Counted from the first letter of the stretch, positions 17,082 to 26,093 are shown. The stretch is 64,000 nt of DNA from Pseudomonas sp. 8O (GCF_902506495.1 NZ_LR733264.1:682001-746000); one strand, 5' to 3'. Made by a program: numbers and translations. The notes: generated by a model not told the origin, from the letters alone.

Positions 17082-18191
17082 ATGAGCGAACCCCTTACCC
17101 CCGAACAACTGCGCAGCCTGACGCCGCTCAACGCGCTCTCCGAGCAGCAGTGGCGCGAGTTGCGTAGCCAGTTGGTGCCGCAGCCCCTGCTGGCCGGGCA
17201 ACTGCTGTTTCGCCAGGGCGATCAGGCCCGTCTGACCTGCTATCTGCTGGCCGGCGAGTTGCAGCTGCAGGATGCCGAGGGCAGGACGCAGAGGGTGCAG
17301 GCCGGCAGCGAGATCAGTTGCCATCCCCTGTCACCCGGTCTGCCCAGATTGCATGACGCCCGTGCCTTGAGCGATGTCAGCGTGTTGATGATCGACAGTG
17401 CCACGCTCGATCGCCTGCTGACCTGGCGCCTTGCGCATCAGGACCTGTTGCTGGCGTTGCAGCAGAGTGGTGCTGATGTCGAGTGGCTGGAACGGCTGCT
17501 GGAAAACCCCTTGTTTGCCAAGGTGCCGCCGGCCAACGTGCAGAACATGCTCGCTCGCCTGCAGAAAGTCGAACTGGCGGCTGGCAGCCAGATTATCGAA
17601 GAGGGTGCCACTGGCGATTGCTGCTATTTTCTGGAAAGCGGCCGCGCCGAAGTGATCCGGGGCGCTGGTAGCGAGCACCAGGTGCTGGCGGAGCTGGAGG
17701 TTGGCGCCTGCTTCGGCGAGGAGGCCCTGCTTGCCGACCGGCCGCGAAATGCCACGGTGACCATGGTCGAGGCCGGCAGTGTGTTGCGTCTGGATCGTCA
17801 GGATTTCTTTGCCCTGCTCAAGGCGCCGGTGGTAGCTGAGGTATCGCTGGGTGAGGGCGCCAGGTTGCTGACGCAGGGCGCGCAGTGGCTCGACGTACGC
17901 CTGCTGGAAGAGTACGAAAAGGCGCATGCGCCGCAAGCGCTGCATATGCCGCTGCAGCTGTTGCGTCTGAAGGCGCGCCTGCTGGACCGGTCGCGCACCT
18001 ACCTGTGCTACTGCGACAGCGGCAAGCGCAGTAGCGGCGCGGTGTTTCTGCTCTCGCAACTGGGGTACAGCGTTTACGCCTTGCGCGGTGGACTGGATGC
18101 CCTGCCGGCGGTGCAACGCGATGCGCTGCTCTGTGAAAGCGGTGCAGGGTATCTGGCACGTTCCGGCGGGCGTACCGAACGCAGCCGTTGA
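17082..18191 (+). CDS. Double cyclic-nucleotide-binding-domain plus rhodanese protein
   Basis: This is a 369-residue cytosolic protein. Residues 12-115 form a degenerate cNMP-binding fold. Residues 137-250 form a second one with an intact phosphate-binding cassette, FGEEALLADRPRNATV (211-226). Residues 258-345 are a rhodanese domain with active-site loop CDSGKRS and catalytic Cys311. No helix-turn-helix follows, so it is not a Crp-type regulator. A nucleotide signal may control sulfur transfer. It lies 22 bases behind a PLP enzyme that could release sulfide, which suggests a shared sulfur role, but that link is inference. Confidence 0.85.
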   Translation: MSEPLTPEQLRSLTPLNALSEQQWRELRSQLVPQPLLAGQLLFRQGDQARLTCYLLAGELQLQDAEGRTQRVQAGSEISCHPLSPGLPRLHDARALSDVSVLMIDSATLDRLLTWRLAHQDLLLALQQSGADVEWLERLLENPLFAKVPPANVQNMLARLQKVELAAGSQIIEEGATGDCCYFLESGRAEVIRGAGSEHQVLAELEVGACFGEEALLADRPRNATVTMVEAGSVLRLDRQDFFALLKAPVVAEVSLGEGARLLTQGAQWLDVRLLEEYEKAHAPQALHMPLQLLRLKARLLDRSRTYLCYCDSGKRSSGAVFLLSQLGYSVYALRGGLDALPAVQRDALLCESGAGYLARSGGRTERSR

Positions 18192-18213
18192 TCGGCGCAG
18201 GCTCTGGAGCAAG

Positions 18214-18275
18214 CGTAGCCTGGATGAAATCCGGGGATTGCAGGCGCATGCGTCCCGGATTGCATCCGGGCTACG
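18214..18275. repeat. REP inverted pair overlapping a gene end
   Basis: Arms GTAGCCTGGATGAAATCCGG and CCCGGATTGCATCCGGGC are inverted and separated by about 20 bases. The right arm ends in CTACG at 18271-18275, and CTA there is the TAG stop of the DUF1853 gene read on the minus strand. The pair also lies just behind the plus-strand cNMP/rhodanese gene, so two convergent genes end at it. Confidence 0.75.
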
Positions 18276-19203
18276 AGTGCGTCGGCCACTGATCGTTGAC
18301 CAGAAAGATCCGCTCCGCCTCTCGCCAATCCCCGGCATGATCCTCCTCCAGTCGTACCAGCAACTGCGCCTGAGCATCCGGGCGCAACGTGCTCAGCCAC
18401 TGCTTCAGCATTTCATCGGACCAGGCCTCATCGGCATTCACCAGCGCCGGCGCCAGCCAGGCCAATCTCGGTAGCGGCTGCCAGTGCGCGCCTGGCTTCG
18501 TCGCGGCGAAGTCATTCCAGTCGCGCTGATGCAGCCAGCGCCCCCGGCAGTGTTCGGGCGTGGCGCCGCGAGGCGGGGAGGAGTCGTCGGGCCAGGGATA
18601 GAACAGGTAGCCGCCGAGCCAGAAGGCGGATCGGGTTTCGCCCAGTTGCAGGTCGTTCAGCGCTCCCCGTGCCTCGCGGCGCGAAGAAAGGGGTAGTTGA
18701 TGCTGTGCGAGATGACTCAGCTTCAGATCGAGCCGATCATGACTGCCCGGGCCGAGCCAGTCAGCGGCATCGCTGCCGTCCGTGCCGAGATAGAACTTCA
18801 CCGCCAATTCAAGATGGTGTTCACCTTCGTCGTCACGCAGCAGCAGGTCCAGCTCGCCCAGGGTCTGGCCGTTCTGGCGGATCGGCAGGTTGGCGGCGAT
18901 TACCTCGACATCTGGCGCAGCATGCAGGGCGAACTGCCACAGGCGTTCATAATAGAGGCCGAGGCGGCGTACAGGTTTTGCGGCCAGCCAGGCGTGCAGA
19001 CCGCCGGCGTCGTTGTCCTGCTGCACGAGCCAGTCAGCCAGCCGCTGCGGTTGCCGCGTCCAGCAACTGGCCTGCAGCGGATGACGCTGGACTTTCGTGG
19101 TCTCACCCAGCATGGGGGGGGAGAACAGCGCCCAGGCCAGGTCACGCACGGCCGGGGTACGCAAGCCCAGCAGCAGATCGTGCAGCGAGTCGGGAGCAGT
19201 CAT
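18271..19203 (-). CDS. DUF1853 family protein
   Basis: This is a 310-residue protein of the DUF1853 family, with DLAWALFSPPML near the start and RLGLYYERLWQFAL in the middle. A GELDLLLRDDEGEHHLELAV segment resembles the core of PD-(D/E)xK nucleases, and KFYLGTDGSDAADWLGPG follows. Function is unknown. ATG at 19203 gives the usual length. Its TAG stop is part of a REP palindrome, so the last codons (PTHS) are recent or lineage-specific. It diverges from nadK across 96 bases, an arrangement I recall from P. aeruginosa. Confidence 0.85.
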   Translation of the reverse strand: MTAPDSLHDLLLGLRTPAVRDLAWALFSPPMLGETTKVQRHPLQASCWTRQPQRLADWLVQQDNDAGGLHAWLAAKPVRRLGLYYERLWQFALHAAPDVEVIAANLPIRQNGQTLGELDLLLRDDEGEHHLELAVKFYLGTDGSDAADWLGPGSHDRLDLKLSHLAQHQLPLSSRREARGALNDLQLGETRSAFWLGGYLFYPWPDDSSPPRGATPEHCRGRWLHQRDWNDFAATKPGAHWQPLPRLAWLAPALVNADEAWSDEMLKQWLSTLRPDAQAQLLVRLEEDHAGDWREAERIFLVNDQWPTHS

Positions 19204-19299
19204 GACCCGAGCATAGCGCAGTAACAGTGCTGGTTTGCTGCCGCCCGGGCCTTTGACCGATAATCCCTCTTCGTTTCTTATCTGTCTGGCGGGAGTCCC

Positions 19300-20187
19300 A
19301 TGGAGCAATTTCGCAATGTCGGCATCATCGGGCGCCTGGGTAGTACGCGGGTGCTGGAAACCGTGCGGCGACTCAAGCGCTTTCTGATAGACCGCCACCT
19401 GCATGTGATCCTCGAGGACACCATCGCCGACGTGCTACCGGGACACGGCCTGCAAACCTCCTCGCGCAAGATGCTTGGCGAGGTCTGCGACCTGGTGATC
19501 GTCGTCGGTGGCGACGGCAGCATGCTCGGCGCCGCCCGCGCCCTGGCCCGGCACAAGGTGCCGGTGCTGGGCATCAACCGTGGCAGCCTGGGCTTTCTCA
19601 CCGATATTCGCCCTGACGAGCTGGAGCTCAAGGTGGCGCAGGTGCTCGAAGGCCAGTACCTGACCGAGAATCGCTTTTTGCTCGAAGCCGAGGTGCGCCG
19701 CCAGGGCGAAGCCATCGGCCAGGGCGATGCGCTCAACGACGTGGTGCTGCACCCCGGCAAGTCGACGCGAATGATCGAGTTCGAGCTGTATATAGACGGT
19801 CAGTTCGTCTGCAGCCAGAAGGCCGACGGCCTGATCGTCGCCACACCCACGGGCTCGACCGCCTATGCGTTGTCCGCTGGCGGGCCGATCATGCATCCCA
19901 AGCTCGATGCCATCGTGGTGGTGCCGATGTACCCGCATACGCTGTCCAGCCGCCCCATCGTGGTCGACGGCAACAGTGAGCTGAAGGTGGTGGTGTCCTC
20001 GGACATGACCATTTATCCGCAAGTCTCCTGTGACGGCCAGAACCACTTCACCTGTGCACCGGGCGATACCTTGCATGTGGCCAAGAAGGCGCAGAAGTTG
20101 CGCCTGATCCATCCGCTGGATCACAACTACTATGAGGTCTGCCGCACCAAGCTCGGATGGGGCAGCCGCCTGGGAGGGCAGGACTGA
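19300..20187 (+). CDS. nadK: NAD kinase
   Basis: This 295-residue enzyme phosphorylates NAD to NADP. The GGDG motif at residues 70-73 (VVVGGDGSMLGAAR), the NE/D loop region GDALNDVVLHPG and the conserved ATPTGSTAYALSAGG (181-195) are all present. Length and C-terminus match the family. GGAG lies shortly before the ATG. The next gene starts directly at its stop (TGA then ATG), so nadK, the phosphoesterase and the rhomboid gene are translated in series. Confidence 0.97.
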   Translation: MEQFRNVGIIGRLGSTRVLETVRRLKRFLIDRHLHVILEDTIADVLPGHGLQTSSRKMLGEVCDLVIVVGGDGSMLGAARALARHKVPVLGINRGSLGFLTDIRPDELELKVAQVLEGQYLTENRFLLEAEVRRQGEAIGQGDALNDVVLHPGKSTRMIEFELYIDGQFVCSQKADGLIVATPTGSTAYALSAGGPIMHPKLDAIVVVPMYPHTLSSRPIVVDGNSELKVVVSSDMTIYPQVSCDGQNHFTCAPGDTLHVAKKAQKLRLIHPLDHNYYEVCRTKLGWGSRLGGQD

Positions 20188-21162
20188 ATGTCCCTCGACC
20201 CCCATCGTGGCTATGACCTGATCGGTGATATCCACGGTTGTGCGCAAACCCTCGAACGCCTGCTCGAGCGGCTGGGTTACAGCCGCCAGGGTGGCGTGTG
20301 GCGCCATCCGACGCGCATGGTGATCTTCCTCGGAGACCTGGTCGACCGCGGCCCCGGCATTCGCGAGGCCCTGCACCTGGTGCACGACATGGTGCGTGCC
20401 GGTCAGGCGCTGTGCATCATGGGCAACCACGAGTTCAATGCGTTGGGTTGGAGCACGCCAGCCCCGCCGGGCAGTGGCCGTCAGTACGTGCGCGAACACA
20501 ACCCACGGCACCAGCGCCTGATGCGCGAGACATTGGCGCAGTTCGAGGATCATTCGCAGGAGTGGCGCGAATTCCTGCGCTGGTTCTACGAGATGCCGTT
20601 GTTCATCGATGCCGGACGCTTTCGCGTCGTTCACGCCTGCTGGGATGACGAGCTCATCACTCCGCTCAAGGCGCAATTTCCCGATGGCTGCATCGACGAA
20701 CACTTCCTGCAGGCCTCTGCCGTGCCCGGCAGCTTCGCCAACATGGCACTCGATCGCCTGCTGCGTGGTACCGACATGCGGTTGCCTCATGGCTTGACGC
20801 TCACCAGCGGTGACGGCTTCACCCGCTCGTACTTTCGCACCAAATTCTGGGAAGAGGATCCGCAGACCTACGGCGATATCGTCTTCCAGCCCGATGCGTT
20901 GCCGGAGATGGCTGCGCAGACGCCGCTAACCGAGCTGCAGAAGGATGAGCTGCTCAGGTACGGCGCGCATGAGCCGCTGCTGTTCGTCGGTCATTACTGG
21001 CGGCGTGGCAAACCGGCGCCGATCAGGCCCAACCTGGCCTGCCTGGATTACAGCGCGGTGGTTGGCGGTCGCCTGGTGGCTTATCGTCTGGATCAGGAAA
21101 CGCGCCTGGAGGCGGGTAAATTCGTCTGGGTCGATGTCGACCCTCAGGAGGCGCCGCGATGA
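20188..21162 (+). CDS. Calcineurin-like metallophosphoesterase (PrpA/ApaH-like)
   Basis: This is a 324-residue enzyme with the full binuclear metal set: GDIHG (13-17), GDLVDRGP (49-56), GNHE (79-82) and later VGHYW near the C-terminus. This places it with PPP-type phosphatases and ApaH-like hydrolases. The substrate is not set by sequence. The start immediately follows the nadK stop, and its own stop overlaps the rhomboid start by four bases (ATGA). Pairing with NAD kinase hints at nucleotide turnover, but this is inference. Confidence 0.88.
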   Translation: MSLDPHRGYDLIGDIHGCAQTLERLLERLGYSRQGGVWRHPTRMVIFLGDLVDRGPGIREALHLVHDMVRAGQALCIMGNHEFNALGWSTPAPPGSGRQYVREHNPRHQRLMRETLAQFEDHSQEWREFLRWFYEMPLFIDAGRFRVVHACWDDELITPLKAQFPDGCIDEHFLQASAVPGSFANMALDRLLRGTDMRLPHGLTLTSGDGFTRSYFRTKFWEEDPQTYGDIVFQPDALPEMAAQTPLTELQKDELLRYGAHEPLLFVGHYWRRGKPAPIRPNLACLDYSAVVGGRLVAYRLDQETRLEAGKFVWVDVDPQEAPR

Positions 21163-22019
21163 CGGCTGTGGTTGTGTTGCGCTTGCCGCTGGATCGCGAT
21201 TTGAGCGGTTTCATCGCTCTGCTGCAGCGTTTGCGTGTGCCGCACCGGGTATCGGAAGAGGGCGGCGAGCAGGTGCTCTGGGTGCCGGGGCAGGAGCTTG
21301 CGGAGCAGGTGCGTGAACTGTACGCGCGTCACCCGCAGGGCGATGATGCCGGAGAGCTGCCCCCAAGCGTCGCCCCTGTCCGCGAGAGTTTCGCTACTCA
21401 GCTACGGCGCAGCCCGGTCACGGCGCTGGTGTTGCTGACCACCTTCATCGTCTTCGCGGTGACCCTGGCGGGCGAGAACTTTTCCACCATTCGATGGCTG
21501 AGCTTCGTCGATTTTCGCCTCGACGGTGAGCACATCTATCTGACCTATCTGGATGCCACCCTGGGCAGCGGTCAATGGTGGCGCCTGATCACGCCGATGC
21601 TGATCCACTTCGGCTGGCTGCATCTGGCGATGAACAGCCTGTGGTACTGGGAACTGGGGCGGCGCATCGAGTTTCGCCAGGGCGCCATCGGCCTGCTCGG
21701 GCTGACCCTGCTGTTCGGCCTGGCATCGAACTTCGCCCAATACTGGTGGGCCGGGCCGTCGTTGTTCGGCGGGTTGTCCGGCGTACTTTATGGCCTGCTA
21801 GGGCATTGCTGGATCTACCAGCGTCTGGCACCGAACGCTGCCTATCGGCTACCGCCTGGCGTGCTGGTGATGATGCTGGCCTGGCTGCTGATCTGCATGA
21901 CCGGCATCTTCGAGTTATTGCAGTTCGGCGCCATCGCCAATGCCGCGCATGTCGGCGGTTTGCTCACCGGCTGCCTGACCGGGCTGCTTGGCGGTATGCT
22001 GGCCCGACGTGGCGCTTGA
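21159..22019 (+). CDS. glpG: Rhomboid intramembrane serine protease (GlpG-like)
   Basis: This is a 286-residue protein with a cytosolic N-terminal domain (residues 1-80) and six membrane segments. The catalytic serine is Ser207 in GGLSGVLYG, and the histidine is His264 in AAHVGG. The oxyanion region HLAMNSLWYWELG is present. It cleaves membrane proteins within the bilayer. ATG overlaps the phosphoesterase stop. The symbol follows the E. coli type; whether its substrate matches is unknown. Confidence 0.92.
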   Translation: MTAVVVLRLPLDRDLSGFIALLQRLRVPHRVSEEGGEQVLWVPGQELAEQVRELYARHPQGDDAGELPPSVAPVRESFATQLRRSPVTALVLLTTFIVFAVTLAGENFSTIRWLSFVDFRLDGEHIYLTYLDATLGSGQWWRLITPMLIHFGWLHLAMNSLWYWELGRRIEFRQGAIGLLGLTLLFGLASNFAQYWWAGPSLFGGLSGVLYGLLGHCWIYQRLAPNAAYRLPPGVLVMMLAWLLICMTGIFELLQFGAIANAAHVGGLLTGCLTGLLGGMLARRGA

Positions 22020-22035
22020 TTCGACTTTTTGACCT

Positions 22036-22091
22036 GTAGGGCGGGTGCAACCCGCCAATGCGGTGTTTCGGCTGGTTTCACCCGCCCTACG
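22036..22091. repeat. GTAGGGCGGG palindromic repeat
   Basis: GTAGGGCGGGTGCAACCCGC and the inverted GGTTTCACCCGCCCTAC flank a short spacer. This is a common Pseudomonas REP-like unit. It fills the gap between the rhomboid gene and the DUF1315 gene. Confidence 0.75.
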
Positions 22092-22108
22092 ATTCAATGG
22101 AGAGCTGT

Positions 22109-22372
22109 ATGTCGTCCTTTCTCGATGCGATTGAGAACATCACCCCGGAAATCTACGAGAGCCTCAAGCTGGCCGTGGAAATCGGCAAATGGCCAGACGG
22201 CCGCAAGCTGACCCAGGAGCAGAAGGAGTTGAGCCTGCAGGCGATGATCGCCTGGGAAGTGCAGAACCTGCCGGAGGAAGAGCGCACCGGCTACATGGGC
22301 CCGCAGGAGTGCAGCAGCAAGTCCGAGCCGGTGCCGAACCTGCTGTTCAAGTCCTCGGATACCTTGCACTGA
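22109..22372 (+). CDS. YeaC-like DUF1315 protein
   Basis: This is an 87-residue protein of the DUF1315 family. SFLDAIENITPEIYESLKLA, GKWPDGRKLTQEQKE and AMIAWEVQNLPEEERTGYM are its conserved parts, and the C-terminus carries one Cys. Function is unknown. GGAG lies eight bases before the ATG at 22109; the upstream Met at 22097 is less likely. Its stop overlaps the next start (TGATG), tying it to the DUF2797 gene. The two are neighbours in many Pseudomonas as far as I recall. Confidence 0.9.
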   Translation: MSSFLDAIENITPEIYESLKLAVEIGKWPDGRKLTQEQKELSLQAMIAWEVQNLPEEERTGYMGPQECSSKSEPVPNLLFKSSDTLH

Positions 22373-23208
22373 TGAGCGAATTGGGACGTGGCTCGCTGAG
22401 CAAGATGAAGGCGCACCTGGGCGCACCGGTGCAATACGCCTTCCGTCTTGGCGACGAAGAAGTACCGGTCAACCCGCTGGTGGGCAAGCATCTGCGCCTG
22501 GAATACCTCGGCGCCATCCATTGCACGCACTGCGGGCGCAAGACCAAGACCAGCTTCAGCCAGGGTTATTGCTACCCCTGCATGCAGAAGCTGGCGCAAT
22601 GCGACGTCTGCATCATGAGTCCGGAGAAGTGTCATTACGATGCAGGCACCTGCCGCGAGCCGAGCTGGGGCGAGCAGTTCTGCATGACCGATCACATCGT
22701 CTACCTGGCCAACTCCAGTGGTGTGAAGGTCGGCATCACCCGTGCCAGCCAGGTGCCGACGCGCTGGATCGACCAGGGTGCGACCCAGGCGTTGCCCATC
22801 CTGCGCGTGGCCACCCGGCAGCAGTCCGGTTTCGTCGAAGACCTGCTGCGCAGCCAAGTGGCGGACAAAACCAATTGGCGCGCGCTGCTCAAGGGCGACG
22901 CCGTACCGGTCGATCTGCTGGCCATTCGCGAGCAGTTGTTCGACAGCTGTGGCGCGGGCATTGCCGAGCTGCAGCAGCGCTTCGGCCTGCAAGCCATCCA
23001 GCCGCTGAGCGCAGCCGACGTGCTGGAGATTCGTTACCCCATCGAAGCCTATCCGGCCAAGATCACCAGCTTCAATCTGGACAAGCAGCCCCTGGCCGAA
23101 GGTACCCTGCTCGGCATCAAGGGCCAGTACCTGATGTTCGACACCGGCGTGATCAATATCCGCAAGTACACCGCCTATCAGCTGGCCGTCCACGAGATCG
23201 CCGCCTGA
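22372..23208 (+). CDS. DUF2797 protein: Cys-rich zinc domain plus GIY-YIG-like segment
   Basis: This is a 278-residue protein. Residues 50-104 hold nine cysteines in zinc-ribbon-like pairs: CTHC (51-54), CYPC (67-70), CDVC (77-80), then Cys87, 94 and 104. Residues 109-160 resemble the GIY-YIG nuclease fold: IVYLANSSGVKVGIT, then Arg131 in PTRWIDQGA and Glu156 in FVEDLLRSQ. The second GIY-YIG tyrosine is not present. DUF2797 has no known function. The start overlaps the previous stop (TGATG). A nucleic-acid role is inference from these two modules. Confidence 0.85.
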   Translation: MSELGRGSLSKMKAHLGAPVQYAFRLGDEEVPVNPLVGKHLRLEYLGAIHCTHCGRKTKTSFSQGYCYPCMQKLAQCDVCIMSPEKCHYDAGTCREPSWGEQFCMTDHIVYLANSSGVKVGITRASQVPTRWIDQGATQALPILRVATRQQSGFVEDLLRSQVADKTNWRALLKGDAVPVDLLAIREQLFDSCGAGIAELQQRFGLQAIQPLSAADVLEIRYPIEAYPAKITSFNLDKQPLAEGTLLGIKGQYLMFDTGVINIRKYTAYQLAVHEIAA

Positions 23209-23264
23209 CCACCACCTTGCAGCTTGCGGCTTGAAGCTCGCAGCTGCCTCGAAGAGGCTCCGCC

Positions 23265-25922
23265 ATGCGCACCGAACAATCCAAGACCATCTACCTCAAG
23301 GACTATCAGGTTCCCGACTACCTGATCGACGAGACCCACCTGACCTTCGAGCTGTTCGAGGATCACAGCCTGGTGCACGCGCAGCTGGTCATGCGGCGCA
23401 ACCCCGAAGCGGGTGCTGGCTTGCCGCAGCTCGTGCTGGATGGCCAGCAGCTGGAACTGCTGGAGCTCAAGCTCGATGACCACGAGCTGGGTGAAGGTGA
23501 TTACACCCTGACCGACAGCCACCTGACCTTGCAGCCGACCCAGGAACGTTTCGTGGTCGACAGCAGCGTGCGCATCCATCCGGAAAGCAACACCGCGCTG
23601 GAAGGCCTGTACAAGTCCGGCACCATGTTCTGCACCCAGTGCGAGGCCGAGGGCTTTCGCAAGATCACCTTCTACCTCGACCGCCCGGACGTGATGAGCA
23701 CATTCACCACCACGGTCAGCGCCGAGCAGCATGCCTACCCAGTGCTGCTGTCCAACGGCAATCCGATTGCCAGCGGCAGCGAGGAGGGCGGTCGTCATTG
23801 GGCCACCTGGGAAGACCCGTTCAAGAAACCGGCCTACCTGTTCGCCCTGGTCGCCGGCGACCTCTGGTGCGTGGAAGACAGCTTCACCACCATGAGCAGC
23901 CGCGAGGTCGCGCTGCGCATCTACGTCGAGCCGGAGAACATCGACAAGGTGCAGCACGCCATGGACAGCCTCAAACGCTCGATGAAGTGGGATGAGGAGG
24001 TCTACGGCCGTGAATACGACCTGGACATCTTCATGATCGTCGCGGTCAACGACTTCAACATGGGCGCCATGGAGAACAAGGGCCTCAACATCTTCAACTC
24101 CAGTTGTGTGCTGGCCAAGGCCGAGACTGCCACCGACGCCGCGCATCAGCGCGTCGAAGCCGTGGTGGCGCACGAGTACTTCCACAACTGGTCGGGCAAC
24201 CGCGTGACCTGCCGCGACTGGTTCCAGCTGTCGCTCAAGGAAGGCTTCACCGTATTCCGCGACAGCGAGTTCTCCGCCGACACCCACTCGCGCACCGTCA
24301 AGCGCATCGAGGACGTGGCCTACCTGCGTACCCACCAGTTCGCCGAGGACGCCGGCCCAATGGCCCACCCGGTGCGCCCGGACGCGTACATGGAAATCTC
24401 CAACTTCTACACCCTGACCATCTACGAGAAGGGTTCGGAAGTGCTGCGCATGATTCACACCCTGCTCGGGCCGGAGCTGTTCCGCAAAGGCTCGGACCTG
24501 TACTTCGAGCGCCACGACGGCCAGGCCGTGACCTGCGACGATTTCGTCAAGGCCATGGAGGATGCCAGCGGTATCGATCTGACCCAGTTCAAGCGCTGGT
24601 ATACCCAGGCCGGCACGCCGCGTCTGGAAATCAGCGAGGCCTATGACTCCGCTGCGCAGCGCTACAGCCTGAGCTTCCGCCAGAGCTGCCCGGCCACGCC
24701 GGGGCAGAGCGAGAAGCTGCCGTTCGTCATCCCTGTAGCGCTCGGTTTGCTCGATGCCCAAGGCAACGAACTGCCACTGCGTCTGCAAGGCGAGAGTGCC
24801 GTGCAAGGGACCAGTCGCGTGCTGTCGGTGACCGAAGCCGAGCAGACCTTCACCTTCGAGGCTATTGCCGAGAAGCCGCTGCCATCGCTGCTGCGTGGCT
24901 TCAGTGCGCCGGTCAAGCTCAGCTTCCCCTACAGCCGTGACCAGTTGATGTTCCTCATGCAGCACGATTCGGATGGCTTCAACCGCTGGGAAGCCGGCCA
25001 GCAGCTTTCTGTGCAGGTCCTGCAGGAACTGATCGGCCAGCACCAACGTGGCGAAGCCCTGGTGCTGGATCAGCGCCTGGTCGCTGCGCTGCGCACCCTG
25101 ATCGAGGACGAGTCTCTGGATCAGGCCATGGTCGCGGAAATGCTCTCGCTGCCGGGGGAGGCTTATCTCACCGAGATCAGCGAAGTGGCCGATGTCGAGG
25201 CCATTCACGTCGCGCGCGAGTTCGCCCGCAAGGCGCTGGCCGACGCGCTGTTCGCGCCGCTGTGGGCGCGCTACCAGGCCAACCGCGAAGTCTCCAAGGC
25301 CACGCCTTACGTGGCCGAGGCGGCGCACTTCGCCCGCCGCAGCCTGCAGAACATCGCGTTGTCCTACCTGATGCTCAGCGAGAAGTCTGAAGTGCTGGCG
25401 GCCTGCGTCGATCAGTTCGACAACGCCGACAACATGACCGAGCGCCTGGCGGCCCTGGCCGTGCTGGTCAACTCGCCGTTCCAGGAGGAGCAGAGCAAGG
25501 CCCTGGCCATGTTCGCCGACTTCTTCAAGGACAACCCGCTGGTCATGGATCAGTGGTTCAGCGTGCAGGCCGGCTGCCCGCTGCCGGGTGGTCTGGAGCG
25601 TGTGCATGCGCTGATGCAGCACGTAGCCTTCACCCTGAAGAACCCGAACAAGGTGCGTGCGCTGATCGGTGCCTTCGCCAACCAGAACCTGATCAACTTC
25701 CACCATGCGGACGGGGCGGGCTATCGTTTTCTCGCCGATCAGGTAATCACCCTCAATACCCTCAATCCGCAGATCGCTTCGCGCCTGCTGGCGCCGCTGA
25801 CCCGCTGGCGCAAGTACGGTTCGGCGCGTCAGGCACTGATGAAGGCCGAGTTGGAACGCATTCTCGCCTCCGGTGAGCTGTCCAGCGATGTCTATGAAGT
25901 GGTGAGCAAGAGCCTGGCCTGA
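23265..25922 (+). CDS. pepN: Aminopeptidase N
   Basis: This is an 885-residue M1 zinc aminopeptidase that removes N-terminal residues from peptides in the cytosol. The exopeptidase motif GAMEN is at 267-271. The zinc site HEYFH is at 303-307, with the third ligand Glu326 in LKEGF. Length is that of the gammaproteobacterial family, with the C-terminal helical domain complete. The start at 23265 (MRTEQSKTIYLKDY) is the family start. A short GCAGCT inverted motif lies in the 56-base gap before it. Confidence 0.97.
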   Translation: MRTEQSKTIYLKDYQVPDYLIDETHLTFELFEDHSLVHAQLVMRRNPEAGAGLPQLVLDGQQLELLELKLDDHELGEGDYTLTDSHLTLQPTQERFVVDSSVRIHPESNTALEGLYKSGTMFCTQCEAEGFRKITFYLDRPDVMSTFTTTVSAEQHAYPVLLSNGNPIASGSEEGGRHWATWEDPFKKPAYLFALVAGDLWCVEDSFTTMSSREVALRIYVEPENIDKVQHAMDSLKRSMKWDEEVYGREYDLDIFMIVAVNDFNMGAMENKGLNIFNSSCVLAKAETATDAAHQRVEAVVAHEYFHNWSGNRVTCRDWFQLSLKEGFTVFRDSEFSADTHSRTVKRIEDVAYLRTHQFAEDAGPMAHPVRPDAYMEISNFYTLTIYEKGSEVLRMIHTLLGPELFRKGSDLYFERHDGQAVTCDDFVKAMEDASGIDLTQFKRWYTQAGTPRLEISEAYDSAAQRYSLSFRQSCPATPGQSEKLPFVIPVALGLLDAQGNELPLRLQGESAVQGTSRVLSVTEAEQTFTFEAIAEKPLPSLLRGFSAPVKLSFPYSRDQLMFLMQHDSDGFNRWEAGQQLSVQVLQELIGQHQRGEALVLDQRLVAALRTLIEDESLDQAMVAEMLSLPGEAYLTEISEVADVEAIHVAREFARKALADALFAPLWARYQANREVSKATPYVAEAAHFARRSLQNIALSYLMLSEKSEVLAACVDQFDNADNMTERLAALAVLVNSPFQEEQSKALAMFADFFKDNPLVMDQWFSVQAGCPLPGGLERVHALMQHVAFTLKNPNKVRALIGAFANQNLINFHHADGAGYRFLADQVITLNTLNPQIASRLLAPLTRWRKYGSARQALMKAELERILASGELSSDVYEVVSKSLA

Positions 25923-25965
25923 GGCTGATGCTGCTCAGGTAGGGCTCTCGAAGTAGGCCTGGTAG

Positions 25966-26036
25966 GAGCCCCTGCCTCGGGGCGAAGCACTTTTAGTCCC
26001 TCTCGCCGGTTCGCGGCGGGGCGCCGCTCCTACAGA
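25966..26036. repeat. GTAGGAGC inverted repeat
   Basis: GGTAGGAGCCCCTGCC and the inverted GGCGCCGCTCCTACAG flank a variable spacer containing CGCCGGTTCGCGGCG. It is a REP-like pair of the same broad type as that at 33902-33974. It lies 44 bases behind the pepN stop. Confidence 0.7.
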
Positions 26037-26093
26037 TTCGGTGTGTCGACGCCTGAGTGAATGGCAACAGGCCTGAAACGGGTTTTGCTCCAT

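Noticed and set aside
23217..23249. GCAGCT inverted motif before pepN considered as a regulatory hairpin
   Set aside because: It is short and imperfect, similar to common Pseudomonas spacer sequence, and gives no clear signal.
23178..25706. Minus-strand open frame of 842 residues opposite pepN
   Set aside because: It is an antisense shadow; PepN has its full zinc site and length.
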